Positions 1 through 6,582 of a DNA stretch of 6,876 nt are shown here, piece by piece (positions within the stretch are counted from its first letter, which is position 1; each line of letters opens with the position of its first letter). The stretch spans positions 1-6,876 of the forward strand of contig JAICYA010000106.1 in NCBI GenBank assembly GCA_025934455.1, given 5' to 3'. The DNA comes from Rudaea sp. (lineage in GTDB: Bacteria; Pseudomonadota; Gammaproteobacteria; Xanthomonadales; Rhodanobacteraceae). Position numbers and translations under genes: made by a program. The notes beneath the pieces are model-generated. The model was not told the origin of the DNA. It searched no databases and worked only from the letters and a program-made list of their open reading frames with translations.

Positions 1-120
1 AGTTATTGCGGTGCGCCACCACCGGCGCGACTGCGGGCGGTGTTCCAGTTGGACGTCAACGAATGGAATGGCCGGCAGTCGCTGCAATTGCTGGTCCGGC
101 ACCTGCAGGACTGCGGCTGA
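1..120 (+). CDS. recJ: RecJ single-strand DNA exonuclease, C-terminal end only
   Basis: Frame 1 is open from the first base to TGA at 118-120 and gives 39 residues. The stretch FQLDVNEWNGRQSLQLLV closely resembles the extreme C-terminus of RecJ, where E. coli has a comparable LDVNEFRGNRSLQL segment. RecJ is a 5'-3' single-strand DNA exonuclease of the DHH family acting in recombination and mismatch repair. Only the tail of its OB-fold/C-terminal domain is visible; the catalytic DHH part lies upstream of the window. recJ directly before prfB is a common gammaproteobacterial arrangement and supports the call. The identification rests on a short segment, but the motif and the neighbour agree. 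Confidence 0.85.
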   Translation, partial: SYCGAPPPARLRAVFQLDVNEWNGRQSLQLLVRHLQDCG

Positions 121-133
121 GGCGCGGTTTTTT
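110..133 (+). terminator. Possible weak intrinsic terminator after recJ
   Basis: Bases 110-115 can pair with 123-128 (six pairs, one a T-G wobble) around a 7-base loop that contains the recJ stop codon. A run of six T follows at 128-133. The stem is short, so termination may be partial and recJ transcripts may continue into prfB. This was read by eye, with no energy calculation. Confidence 0.35.
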
Positions 134-140
134 GCTACCA

Positions 141-159
141 TGTGCAATCCTTTTGCACA
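141..159. repeat. Perfect 7-bp inverted repeat in the prfB leader
   Basis: TGTGCAA at 141-147 is the exact reverse complement of TTGCACA at 153-159, with a 5-base spacer TCCTT. It lies 11 bases before the prfB start codon, in the only gap between recJ and prfB. No T-run follows, so it does not look like a terminator. It could be an operator or an RNA hairpin near the prfB ribosome-binding region. The repeat is certain; its function is unknown. Confidence 0.55.
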
Positions 160-170
160 GCCCCTGCGCC

Positions 171-1296
171 ATGATCGAAACCAACCCGATTGCCTACCGC
201 ATTGCCGACCTTGCGAGCCGCCTCGCGTCGCTCAGGGGGTATCTTTGACTACGATTCGAAACGCGAACGCCTCGAAGAAGTAAGCCGCGAGCTCGAAAAT
301 CCGAACGTCTGGGACAACCCCGAGCGCGCCCAGCAACTGGGCCGCGAACGCGCCCAGCTCGACAAGATCGTCAATGGCATCCGCACCCTCACCGATGGGT
401 TGAGCGGCGCGCAGGATCTGCTGGAATTGGCCGCCACGGAAAACGACGAAGGCACCGCGCAGGCCGTATCCGACGACGTGGACGGTCTCGCCGCCAAGGT
501 CGAGACGCTGGAATTCCAGCGAATGTTCTCGGGCAAGATGGATTCGCACAACGCCTTCGTCGACGTGCAGGCCGGCGCCGGCGGCACCGAGGCCCAGGAC
601 TGGTCGGAAATCCTGCTGCGCATGTACTTGCGCTGGGCCGAGGCGCGCGGCTGGAAAACAGAATTGCTGGAAGTCTCGGCCGGCGAAGTCGCCGGCATCA
701 AGAGCGCGACGTTCCGCGTCGAGGGCGACTACGCCTACGGTTGGCTCAAGACCGAGATCGGCGTGCATCGCCTCGTGCGCAAGTCGCCGTTCGATTCGGA
801 CAATCGCCGGCACACCTCGTTTGCGTCGATCTTCGTCTCGCCCGAAGTCGACGACGACATCGACATCGAGATCAATCCCGCGGACTTGAAAACGGATGTT
901 TACCGTTCATCCGGCGCCGGCGGCCAGCACGTCAACAAGACCGAATCGGCAGTGCGCATCACGCATGTGCCGAGCGGCATCGTGGTCGCCTGCCAGACCG
1001 AACGCAGCCAGCATGCGAACCGCGACCGCGCGATGAAGATGCTCAAGGCCAAGCTGTACGAGATGGAAGTGCAAAAGCGCAACGCCGAGAAGGACGCGCT
1101 CGAAGCAACGAAATCGGATATCGGCTGGGGCAGCCAGATCCGCAACTACGTGCTGGATCAGTCGCGGATCAAGGACCTGCGCACCGGCATCGAACGCACT
1201 GACACGCAAAAGGTGCTGGACGGCGACCTGGATGGATTCATCGAGGCTAGCCTGAAGGCGGGGCTGGAAGCGGGCGCCAAGCGCGCCGATGCGTGA
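171..1296 (+). CDS. prfB: Peptide chain release factor 2, with programmed +1 frameshift
   Basis: RF2 recognises UAA and UGA in the ribosomal A site and triggers hydrolysis of peptidyl-tRNA. Translation starts at ATG 171, runs 25 codons to CTT (243-245), meets an in-frame TGA at 246-248, and continues in the +1 frame from GAC at 247. The product is join(171..245, 247..1296), 374 residues; E. coli RF2 has 365. The stop-codon recognition tripeptide SPF is at residues 205-207 and the catalytic GGQ at 250-252, the same numbers as in E. coli. Residue 246, Thr in E. coli K-12 and Ala in many bacteria, is Ser here. No clear Shine-Dalgarno sequence precedes ATG 171, but no other start fits the pre-shift frame. 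lysS follows after 18 bases, as in many gammaproteobacteria, so the two are probably one operon. RF2 controls its own synthesis through the shift: scarce RF2 leaves the TGA unread and favours frameshifting. Confidence 0.97.
234..249 (+). promoter_or_regulatory. prfB programmed +1 frameshift signal
   Basis: The element reads AGG GGG TAT CTT TGA C. The internal Shine-Dalgarno-like AGGGGG (234-239) lies three bases before the slippery CTT (243-245), followed by the in-frame TGA (246-248) and C (249), the weak stop context. Spacing and bases match the classical E. coli prfB signal. The peptidyl-tRNA on CUU slips one base to UUU while the internal Shine-Dalgarno pairs with 16S rRNA, and GAC is read next. 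The reading frame upstream (25 codons) and downstream (RF2 body) confirms that the shift is needed for full-length protein. Confidence 0.97.
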
Positions 1297-1314
1297 CTTT
1301 GTGGAAAACGCAAC

Positions 1315-2817
1315 ATGACCGACGAAAATCAGCCGCAGGACGAAAACAAACTCATCGCCGAGCGCCGCGACAAGCTGCGTGCGTTGCGCGGGCAGGGCAT
1401 TGCCTTCCCGAACGATTTCCGGCCAGATGCATTTGCCGGCGATCTGCAGGCCGAGTTCGACGGCAAGGACGCGGCCGTGGTCGAAGCCGCCGCGCGGCGC
1501 GTGCAAGTTGCCGGCCGCATGGTGCTCAAGCGCGGCCAGGGCAAGGTCAGCTTCGTACATATCCAGGACATGACCGGGCGTATCCAGTTGTTCGTCCAGG
1601 CGAATGCCGTCGGCGACACCTACGAGGCATTCAAGTCCTGGGACGTCGGCGACATCGTCGGCGCGGAAGGCGCGCTGATGCGCACCAAAACGGGCGAACT
1701 CTCGGTCAAAGTGGAAAAACTGCGCTTGCTCACCAAGGCGTTGCGCCCCTTGCCGGACAAGTGGCACGGCCTTGCCGATGTCGAGCAACGCTATCGGCAG
1801 CGTTACGTGGATTTAATTGTTACACCGGAGGCGCGGCATACGTTCGCCCTGCGCTCGCGCGCGATCGGTTTCATGCGCCAGTGGCTGGAAGCCGAACCGC
1901 GCCGCTTCATGGAAGTGGAAACGCCGATGATGCACGTCATTCCCGGCGGCGCCGTCGCGCGGCCATTCGTGACGCATCACAATGCACTGGATATCGACCT
2001 GTACCTGCGCGTGGCGCCGGAGTTGTACCTCAAGCGCCTCGTCGTCGGCGGCTTCGAGCGCGTTTACGAAATCAATCGCAACTTCCGCAACGAGGGCGTT
2101 TCCACGCGGCACAATCCCGAGTTCACCATGCTCGAGTTGTACCAGGCCTACGCCACCTACAACGAGGTCATGGACCTTACCGAAAACATGATCCGCGAGA
2201 CCGCACGCGCAACGACAGGCAGAACCGCGTTGACCTGGGAAGGGCGCGACATCGATGTCGGACCTGCGTTCCGGCGTTGGTCGATGGTGGACGCCGTGCT
2301 TGAGCACAATCCGCAGATCGCGCGGGCAGACGTGCGCGATCGCGCGAAGATCGCCGCGCATGCCGAAAAGCTTGGCGTCCACGTCAAGGCCGGATATGGC
2401 TGGGGCAAGATCGTCCTGGAGATTTTTGAAAAGACGGTCGAAGCGACGCTGGTCCAGCCGACCTTCATCACCATGCACCCGACCGAAGTCTCGCCGCTGG
2501 CGCGCGCGAACGATGCCGATCCGGAAATCACCGACCGCTTCGAGCTGTTCATCGGCGGCAAGGAAATCGCGAATGGTTTCTCCGAGTTGAACGACCCGGA
2601 GGACCAGGCCGCACGCTTCCGTGCCCAGGTGGCATCCAAGGAATCCGGCGACGACGAGGCCATGCACTTCGACGCCGACTATATCCGCGCACTGGAAGTC
2701 GGCATGCCGCCTACGGGCGGGCTCGGCGTCGGCGTCGACCGGTTCGTGATGTTGCTTGCCGACGTACCGTCGATTCGCGACGTTCTGCTGTTCCCGTACA
2801 TGCGTCCGGAAAGCTGA
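1315..2817 (+). CDS. lysS: Lysyl-tRNA synthetase, class II
   Basis: This 500-residue protein (E. coli LysS has 505) attaches lysine to tRNA-Lys using ATP in the cytoplasm. An N-terminal OB-fold anticodon-binding domain spans about residues 60-150, with the segment [18 protein letters not shown]. The class II catalytic domain follows. Motif 2 is FRNEG at 257-261 with the downstream loop [11 protein letters not shown] (264-274). Motif 3 is GLGVGVDR at 469-476, ending in the conserved ATP-binding Arg476. The segment [12 protein letters not shown] before motif 2 is typical of lysyl enzymes and separates them from the related AspRS and AsnRS. ATG 1315 lies 18 bases after the prfB stop with a weak GTGGA upstream, and gives the family's normal length. 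The gene appears complete and intact. The order prfB-lysS is widely conserved in proteobacteria. Confidence 0.97.
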   Translation: MTDENQPQDENKLIAERRDKLRALRGQGIAFPNDFRPDAFAGDLQAEFDGKDAAVVEAAARRVQVAGRMVLKRGQGKVSFVHIQDMTGRIQLFVQANAVGDTYEAFKSWDVGDIVGAEGALMRTKTGELSVKVEKLRLLTKALRPLPDKWHGLADVEQRYRQRYVDLIVTPEARHTFALRSRAIGFMRQWLEAEPRRFMEVETPMMHVIPGGAVARPFVTHHNALDIDLYLRVAPELYLKRLVVGGFERVYEINRNFRNEGVSTRHNPEFTMLELYQAYATYNEVMDLTENMIRETARATTGRTALTWEGRDIDVGPAFRRWSMVDAVLEHNPQIARADVRDRAKIAAHAEKLGVHVKAGYGWGKIVLEIFEKTVEATLVQPTFITMHPTEVSPLARANDADPEITDRFELFIGGKEIANGFSELNDPEDQAARFRAQVASKESGDDEAMHFDADYIRALEVGMPPTGGLGVGVDRFVMLLADVPSIRDVLLFPYMRPES

Positions 2818-2979
2818 TCCGTAATCCTTCGAGTCCCTGGCGCTGGCTGCCGGCCGCAAGACTTGAATTCACACTTGCACCCGCACTAATGCTATTCTTC
2901 AAGAAGAAGTGATTCAAACGCATTGATTTGCATACGTTCGGGTCGAACGGATGTGCCCTCTCATCGGAGAGTTCGCAAC
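2818..2979 (+). other. Intergenic region between lysS and rpfG, probably carrying the rpfG promoter
   Basis: This 162-base gap is visibly richer in A and T in its second half than the flanking genes. A loose promoter-like pair is TTGAAT (2863-2868) and TAATGC (2887-2892) with an 18-base spacer. A small dyad TTCTT/AAGAA (2895-2899 and 2904-2908, 4-base loop CAAG) follows. I found no strong intrinsic terminator for lysS: the GC-rich stretch 2838-2858 folds only into short stems and has no T-run. A promoter for rpfG and the genes behind it most likely starts here, but no single site is convincing. Confidence 0.3.
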
Positions 2980-4017
2980 GTGAACGTGCTCATCGTCGAC
3001 GATCAGCAATCCGCGCGGACCATGATGCGCGAAGTGGTCGAGCAGATCAATCCCGGCATCAGTGTGACGGATTTCGAGGACCCGATCCAGGCGCTCACTT
3101 GGTCCGAGCGCAACAAGATCGACCTGCTCCTGCTCGATTACCGCATGCCCGGCATGGATGGATTGGAATTCACGCGCCAGTTCCGCCATCCGATCCACAA
3201 GCGCGACGTCCCCATCGTCCTGATCAGCATCGTGGGCGACGAACCGGTGCGCCAAGCCGCGCTGGAATCCGGCGTCATCGATTTTCTCGTCAAGCCGGTC
3301 AAGCCGCGCGAACTGGGCGCACGTTGCCGCAACCTGTTGCGTCTGCGCCAGCAGGGAGAGACGGTCAAGGAGCGGGCGTATTCCCTGGAACGGCAGGTTC
3401 TCGAAGGCTTGCGTGAAGTCGAGGAGCGCGAGCGTGAGATGCTTTACCGGCTGGCGCGCGCGATCGAGTTCCGCGATTTCGGCACGGGTGCGCACCTGGT
3501 GCGCATGGCCCGTTTTGCCGGTTTGATCGCCGAAGGCCTGTACATGCCGGACGATGAAGTGCGCATGCTCGAATTGGCCGCTCCGCTGCACGACATCGGA
3601 AAAATCGGCGTGCCGGACGCGATCCTGCTCAAGCGCGGCCGTCTCAACGATGAGGAGATTGTGGCGATGCGCAAACACCCTCAGATCGGTTATGAAATCC
3701 TGCGCGACAGCCAGAGCCGTTTTGTGCAGATCGGTGCGACGGTCGCTTTGCGTCATCATGAGCGCTGGGACGGCAGCGGCTATCCCGATGGCATGCGTGG
3801 CAGCGAGATTCCGCTGGTCGCTCGCATCGTCGCGCTAGCGGACGTTTTCGACGCGCTGATTTCGGAGCGGCCGTACAAGCCGGCATGGTCATTGGAACAG
3901 GCGACTGCTTACGTGCGTGAGCACAGCGGCACGCTGTTCGATCCCGCATGCGTGGAAGCGTTGTTGCGCGCCCCGACATCCGTCGAACAAATCTGCCTGA
4001 TGCGGGCGTTACCTTAA
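2980..4017 (+). CDS. rpfG: RpfG-type response regulator, receiver plus HD-GYP cyclic di-GMP phosphodiesterase
   Basis: RpfG is the output regulator of DSF signalling: phosphorylated by RpfC, it hydrolyses cyclic di-GMP and so controls virulence factors, biofilm and motility in Xanthomonas. Residues 1-125 form a CheY-like receiver: the acidic pair Asp7-Asp8, the phosphoacceptor Asp53 in LLLLDYRMPGMDG, and Lys at the end of IDFLVKP. A charged helical linker (about 130-155) leads to the HD-GYP domain, with HDIGK at 204-208 (metal-binding His204-Asp205), HHE at 259-261 and DGSGYPDG at 264-271 (GYP 267-269). Segments such as VVGDEP and SRFVQIGA match RpfG closely. GTG 2980 is chosen because GGAG (2966-2969) lies ten bases upstream and the receiver begins at once; a TTG at 2923 would add 19 residues before it. 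The product is 345 residues against about 378 in X. campestris, the difference being a shorter C-terminal tail. It lies on the same strand as the ACP, KS and rpfF, 120 bases ahead of them. Confidence 0.93.
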   Translation: MNVLIVDDQQSARTMMREVVEQINPGISVTDFEDPIQALTWSERNKIDLLLLDYRMPGMDGLEFTRQFRHPIHKRDVPIVLISIVGDEPVRQAALESGVIDFLVKPVKPRELGARCRNLLRLRQQGETVKERAYSLERQVLEGLREVEEREREMLYRLARAIEFRDFGTGAHLVRMARFAGLIAEGLYMPDDEVRMLELAAPLHDIGKIGVPDAILLKRGRLNDEEIVAMRKHPQIGYEILRDSQSRFVQIGATVALRHHERWDGSGYPDGMRGSEIPLVARIVALADVFDALISERPYKPAWSLEQATAYVREHSGTLFDPACVEALLRAPTSVEQICLMRALP

Positions 4018-4126
4018 CCGCGGCGGCCGGATCACGCAATTCGATTTCGCGGGCTCGAGCAGGCTACCGACACGATGCCGGGCTTGCCACGCCGCGTTTG
4101 CGCGTGCACCATCGTCCGACACGAAC

Positions 4127-4130
4127 AGGG
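4127..4130 (+). promoter_or_regulatory. Ribosome binding site deciding the ACP start
   Basis: AGGG at 4127-4130, followed by the purine-rich GTAGAGAA context, lies seven bases before ATG 4138. The only upstream alternative in frame, ATG 4075, has no such site. The remaining gap after rpfG (4018-4126) shows no convincing terminator or promoter, so read-through from rpfG is possible. Confidence 0.6.
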
Positions 4131-4137
4131 TAGAGAA

Positions 4138-4398
4138 ATGACGAACGGACTGGGGACGGAACGCGTAAAGACGATGGTCGTCGACTTTCTTGTCGAGCGC
4201 TTCGAGTTGCCGCGCGCACGGTTGCTCGGAGAAACACCGTTGCGCGAACTGGGCCTGGATTCGATCATGATGCTCGATGTCATGCTCGAAGTGGAGGATC
4301 GTCTGGGCATCAAACTGCGCGATCTGGCGATGCCGGCAAATCCGACTATCGACGACATCGCGGCATTGATCGAGCGCAATTTGGTGTCGGACAAATAA
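4138..4398 (+). CDS. Acyl carrier protein in the rpf locus
   Basis: This 86-residue protein has the size and layout of a stand-alone acyl carrier protein, which holds growing or finished acyl chains as thioesters on a 4'-phosphopantetheine arm. The attachment site is LGLDSIMML, with Ser42 as the modified residue; the usual DSL is DSI here. The helix II segment MLEVEDRLGIKL and the C-terminal TIDDIAALIERN are characteristic of the ACP fold. It does not look like housekeeping AcpP: the sequence around the serine differs and the gene is not next to fabD, fabG or fabF. The ketosynthase gene starts one base after its stop, a spacing typical of translationally coupled partners. A dedicated carrier for the neighbouring ketosynthase, and perhaps for RpfF, is the natural inference. 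Which acyl group it carries cannot be read from sequence. Confidence 0.92.
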   Translation: MTNGLGTERVKTMVVDFLVERFELPRARLLGETPLRELGLDSIMMLDVMLEVEDRLGIKLRDLAMPANPTIDDIAALIERNLVSDK

Positions 4399-4399
4399 G

Positions 4400-5656
4400 A
4401 TGGACTCACGCCGCGAGGTGGTGATCACCGGCATCGGTGTATTCTCGCCGATTGGTATCGGCGTTCCACAGTTGATCGGGCATGTACGCGAGAACCGGTC
4501 TGGCATCCGTATTTGGGAGGCGCCTGAATTCGGCATGCGGCTGCCGGCCGGATTGATCGAACAGGATTTTTCCGGCGAGTTCACCAAACTCGAACTTCCG
4601 TACCTGGACCGCTGTAGTCAGCTTGCCGTGCTGGCCGCGCGACAGGCTGCGGAAGATGCTCGAATTTCATGCTTCGATACATACGGAAGGCGCGCCGGTT
4701 TGTATTTTGGCTCGGTGGGCGGTGGCGTGAAAGTCGAGCACGACTGGGTTGGAGATTTCCATGTCCAGCGCAAGCGTACCGCCAAGCCTTACACCATCAT
4801 GGCTTGCATGCTCAATTCCGCGCCGGCGCAGATTTCGATACGCCAGCAAATTCTCGGTCCGGTGATGACTCACAGCAGTGCCTGCACGTCGTCTGGTGCT
4901 GCCATAGGCGATGCCTACCGTGCCATCCGCGACGGGTATCTGGATGTCGCAGTTGCCGGCGGTGCGGAGGCATGCCTGATTCCCACCTTTACTGCGTTGT
5001 GGACCGGTCTGCGTGCGCTCGCCGAGCCCGATGCCATCGATGTCGGGCGGAGCTGTCGTCCATTCGACAAGAATCGCAACGGATTGGTACTTGGCGAAGG
5101 GGCCGCGTTTTTTGTACTGGAAGCACGTGAGTCCGCAGAACGTCGCGGCGCCGGGGTTTACGCTCGCATGAGCGGATATGGCATCGCTTCGGACGGTTAT
5201 CACATCGGATCACCGAAATCCGAAGGCCAGATCGCCACCTTGCAGGCGGCGCTGGAAGATGCCGATCTGCAAGCTGCCGATATCGATTATCTGAATGCAC
5301 ATGCTACCGCGACGCCGGGCGGCGATCCCGTCGAGGCGAAGGCGATCGCTGCCGTCTTCGAAAACGTGCCGGTCAGTTCGACCAAGGCCATCCATGGGCA
5401 CCTGCTCGGTGCCGCGAGCGCGCTTGAGCTGGCGATAACGGTATTAGCCGTGAATCGTTCCTTTCTCCCGGCTACGGCGCATCTGAATGAAATCGATCCG
5501 GCGTGCGCGCTCAACCACGTAGCCCGTCAACCTGTGTTCGACCGTCCACTGCGGCACGCCATGTCGCTTTCAGCGGGATTTGGCGGCACGAATGTTGCTT
5601 TGGTGGTTTCCCGCGATTCCGGGATATGTGGCAAGTCCTTTTCCGATGGCGTCTGA
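4400..5656 (+). CDS. FabF-type beta-ketoacyl-ACP synthase in the rpf locus
   Basis: This 418-residue protein is a complete thiolase-fold condensing enzyme (E. coli FabF has 413). It would join an acyl group to malonyl-ACP by decarboxylative condensation. The catalytic triad is intact: Cys162 in SSACTSSGAA, His301 in NAHATATPGGD and His334 in HGHLLGAAS, with the supporting Lys329 in SSTKA. CRPFDKNRNGLVLGEGA and the C-terminal GFGGTN (393-398) are standard KS features. The active Cys shows it is a KS-alpha and not a chain-length factor. The motif normally NAHGTST has Ala302 in place of Gly. There is no linked ketoreductase, dehydratase or malonyl transferase, so it would have to borrow those from general fatty-acid synthesis. 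Its ATG lies one base after the ACP stop without a clear ribosome binding site, suggesting translational coupling. It could instead belong to an aryl-polyene-like or other specialised lipid pathway. Calling it a partner of RpfF is inference from position. Confidence 0.93.
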   Translation: MDSRREVVITGIGVFSPIGIGVPQLIGHVRENRSGIRIWEAPEFGMRLPAGLIEQDFSGEFTKLELPYLDRCSQLAVLAARQAAEDARISCFDTYGRRAGLYFGSVGGGVKVEHDWVGDFHVQRKRTAKPYTIMACMLNSAPAQISIRQQILGPVMTHSSACTSSGAAIGDAYRAIRDGYLDVAVAGGAEACLIPTFTALWTGLRALAEPDAIDVGRSCRPFDKNRNGLVLGEGAAFFVLEARESAERRGAGVYARMSGYGIASDGYHIGSPKSEGQIATLQAALEDADLQAADIDYLNAHATATPGGDPVEAKAIAAVFENVPVSSTKAIHGHLLGAASALELAITVLAVNRSFLPATAHLNEIDPACALNHVARQPVFDRPLRHAMSLSAGFGGTNVALVVSRDSGICGKSFSDGV

Positions 5657-5709
5657 TGTATACAATCTGATGGCCATGATCTGCGTGGCGGCGAATCGGA
5701 GAATCGGAC

Positions 5710-6582
5710 ATGTCTGTCGTCGAACTTGCACCTTTATTGCAACCATCGTCTCGCATAACGACGAACTTTCGGAGCAGCCCGCACAACACGCTGTGGGTCA
5801 GCATGACCAAGGCATGCGTCGGCGAGGTTCAGAGCTTTTCGCTGGATCTGCTCAGCGATCTCGACGTTCTTTACGGCACACTTCGCGATGGTGGAATGGT
5901 GTGGCCGAGCGCCAATACTGTGCAGCCTATCGATTATTTCGTGCTCAAGTCGGCGCATCCGGACTATTTCAGTCTGGGTGGCGATTTGACTCACTTTCGT
6001 GAGTGCATCCGCGATGGGAATCGGCGCAGTCTGCGCGATTATTCGATGCGGTGCGCGGATATGGTTCTCGAGTGGGCCGAACAAGCCAACCACACGACGA
6101 CGATTTCGCTGGTGCAAGGCCGTGCCCTCGGTGGCGGCTTCGAAGCGGCATTGGCGTCCGACTATTTGATCGCCGAGGAGCAAAGCGAATTCGGACTTCC
6201 CGAGATACTTTTCGGGTTGTTTCCTTGCACTGGCGGCATGAGCCTGCTCGCACGCCGCATCGGCATTTGGCAGGCCGAGCGCATGATGCGCAACGGCAAG
6301 ATTTACCCGGCAGCGGAATTGCTGGAGATGGGGATTGTCGATGAAATCTGTCCGCGTGGGCAGGGGGTTCTGGCGGTCGAGAAGTTCATCGCTGACCACC
6401 GCAAACATGCGCCGGCAAGGCTTGCCCTGCAACGCGCGCGTTCGCGCCTGGCGCCGCTGAATCGGGAGGAATTGCACCGCGTCGTCGAGGACTGGGTGGA
6501 TATCGCCATGGATCTTGGCGAGGGTGATCTGCGGGTCATGGACATGCTAATTCAAATGCAGCGTGCCGGTACTCCCGCCTGA
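5710..6582 (+). CDS. rpfF: RpfF-type DSF synthase, crotonase family
   Basis: RpfF makes cis-2-unsaturated fatty-acid signals by dehydrating 3-hydroxyacyl-ACP and then cleaving the thioester. The protein has 290 residues; X. campestris RpfF has 289. Recognisable segments in order are FSLGGDLTHF (the first oxyanion-hole loop), SLVQGRALGGGFEAALAS, EFGLPEILF and the C-terminal WVDIAMDLGEGDLRVMD. The two catalytic glutamates of RpfF (Glu141 and Glu161 in X. campestris) correspond to Glu145 in GGGFEAA and Glu165 in GLPEI, with the same 20-residue spacing. The start ATG 5710 has GGAG at 5698-5701, eight bases upstream, and gives an RpfF-like N-terminus. The loop FPCTGGMS (171-178) differs from the FPGMGAYS I recall for characterised RpfF proteins, so chain specificity may differ. 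The gene follows the ketosynthase after 53 bases, and its 3' end overlaps the gene on the opposite strand. A general enoyl-CoA hydratase is a less likely alternative. Confidence 0.9.
   Translation: MSVVELAPLLQPSSRITTNFRSSPHNTLWVSMTKACVGEVQSFSLDLLSDLDVLYGTLRDGGMVWPSANTVQPIDYFVLKSAHPDYFSLGGDLTHFRECIRDGNRRSLRDYSMRCADMVLEWAEQANHTTTISLVQGRALGGGFEAALASDYLIAEEQSEFGLPEILFGLFPCTGGMSLLARRIGIWQAERMMRNGKIYPAAELLEMGIVDEICPRGQGVLAVEKFIADHRKHAPARLALQRARSRLAPLNREELHRVVEDWVDIAMDLGEGDLRVMDMLIQMQRAGTPA

Noticed and set aside
190..246. Start of prfB at 190 in the post-shift frame
   Set aside because: The canonical frameshift element and the conserved N-terminal frame from ATG 171 show that the product begins at 171; residues read from 190 to 246 in the other frame do not resemble RF2.
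907..1788. Long minus-strand open frame of 293 codons opposite prfB and lysS
   Set aside because: It lies antisense to two certain genes, crosses their junction, has no recognisable motif, and such frames are expected in GC-rich coding DNA.
1813..2859. Minus-strand open frame of 348 codons opposite lysS
   Set aside because: It is a shadow of lysS with low-complexity Arg/Ala/Gly-rich composition and no domain or ribosome binding site.
2923..2979. TTG 2923 as rpfG start
   Set aside because: It would add 19 residues before the receiver domain, whereas GTG 2980 has GGAG upstream and aligns with known RpfG starts.
4104..4120. Small hairpin CGCG-TTTG-CGCG between rpfG and the ACP as a terminator
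   Set aside because: The stem is only four pairs and no T-run follows, so it is likely chance in GC-rich DNA.
4075..4137. Upstream ATG 4075 as ACP start, adding 21 residues
   Set aside because: There is no ribosome binding site, the extra residues are unlike ACPs, and ATG 4138 has AGGG at the right distance.
5659..5666. TATACAAT as a -10 box of a promoter for rpfF
   Set aside because: No acceptable -35 element lies 16-18 bases upstream (CTTTTC only). A promoter here stays possible but unsupported.
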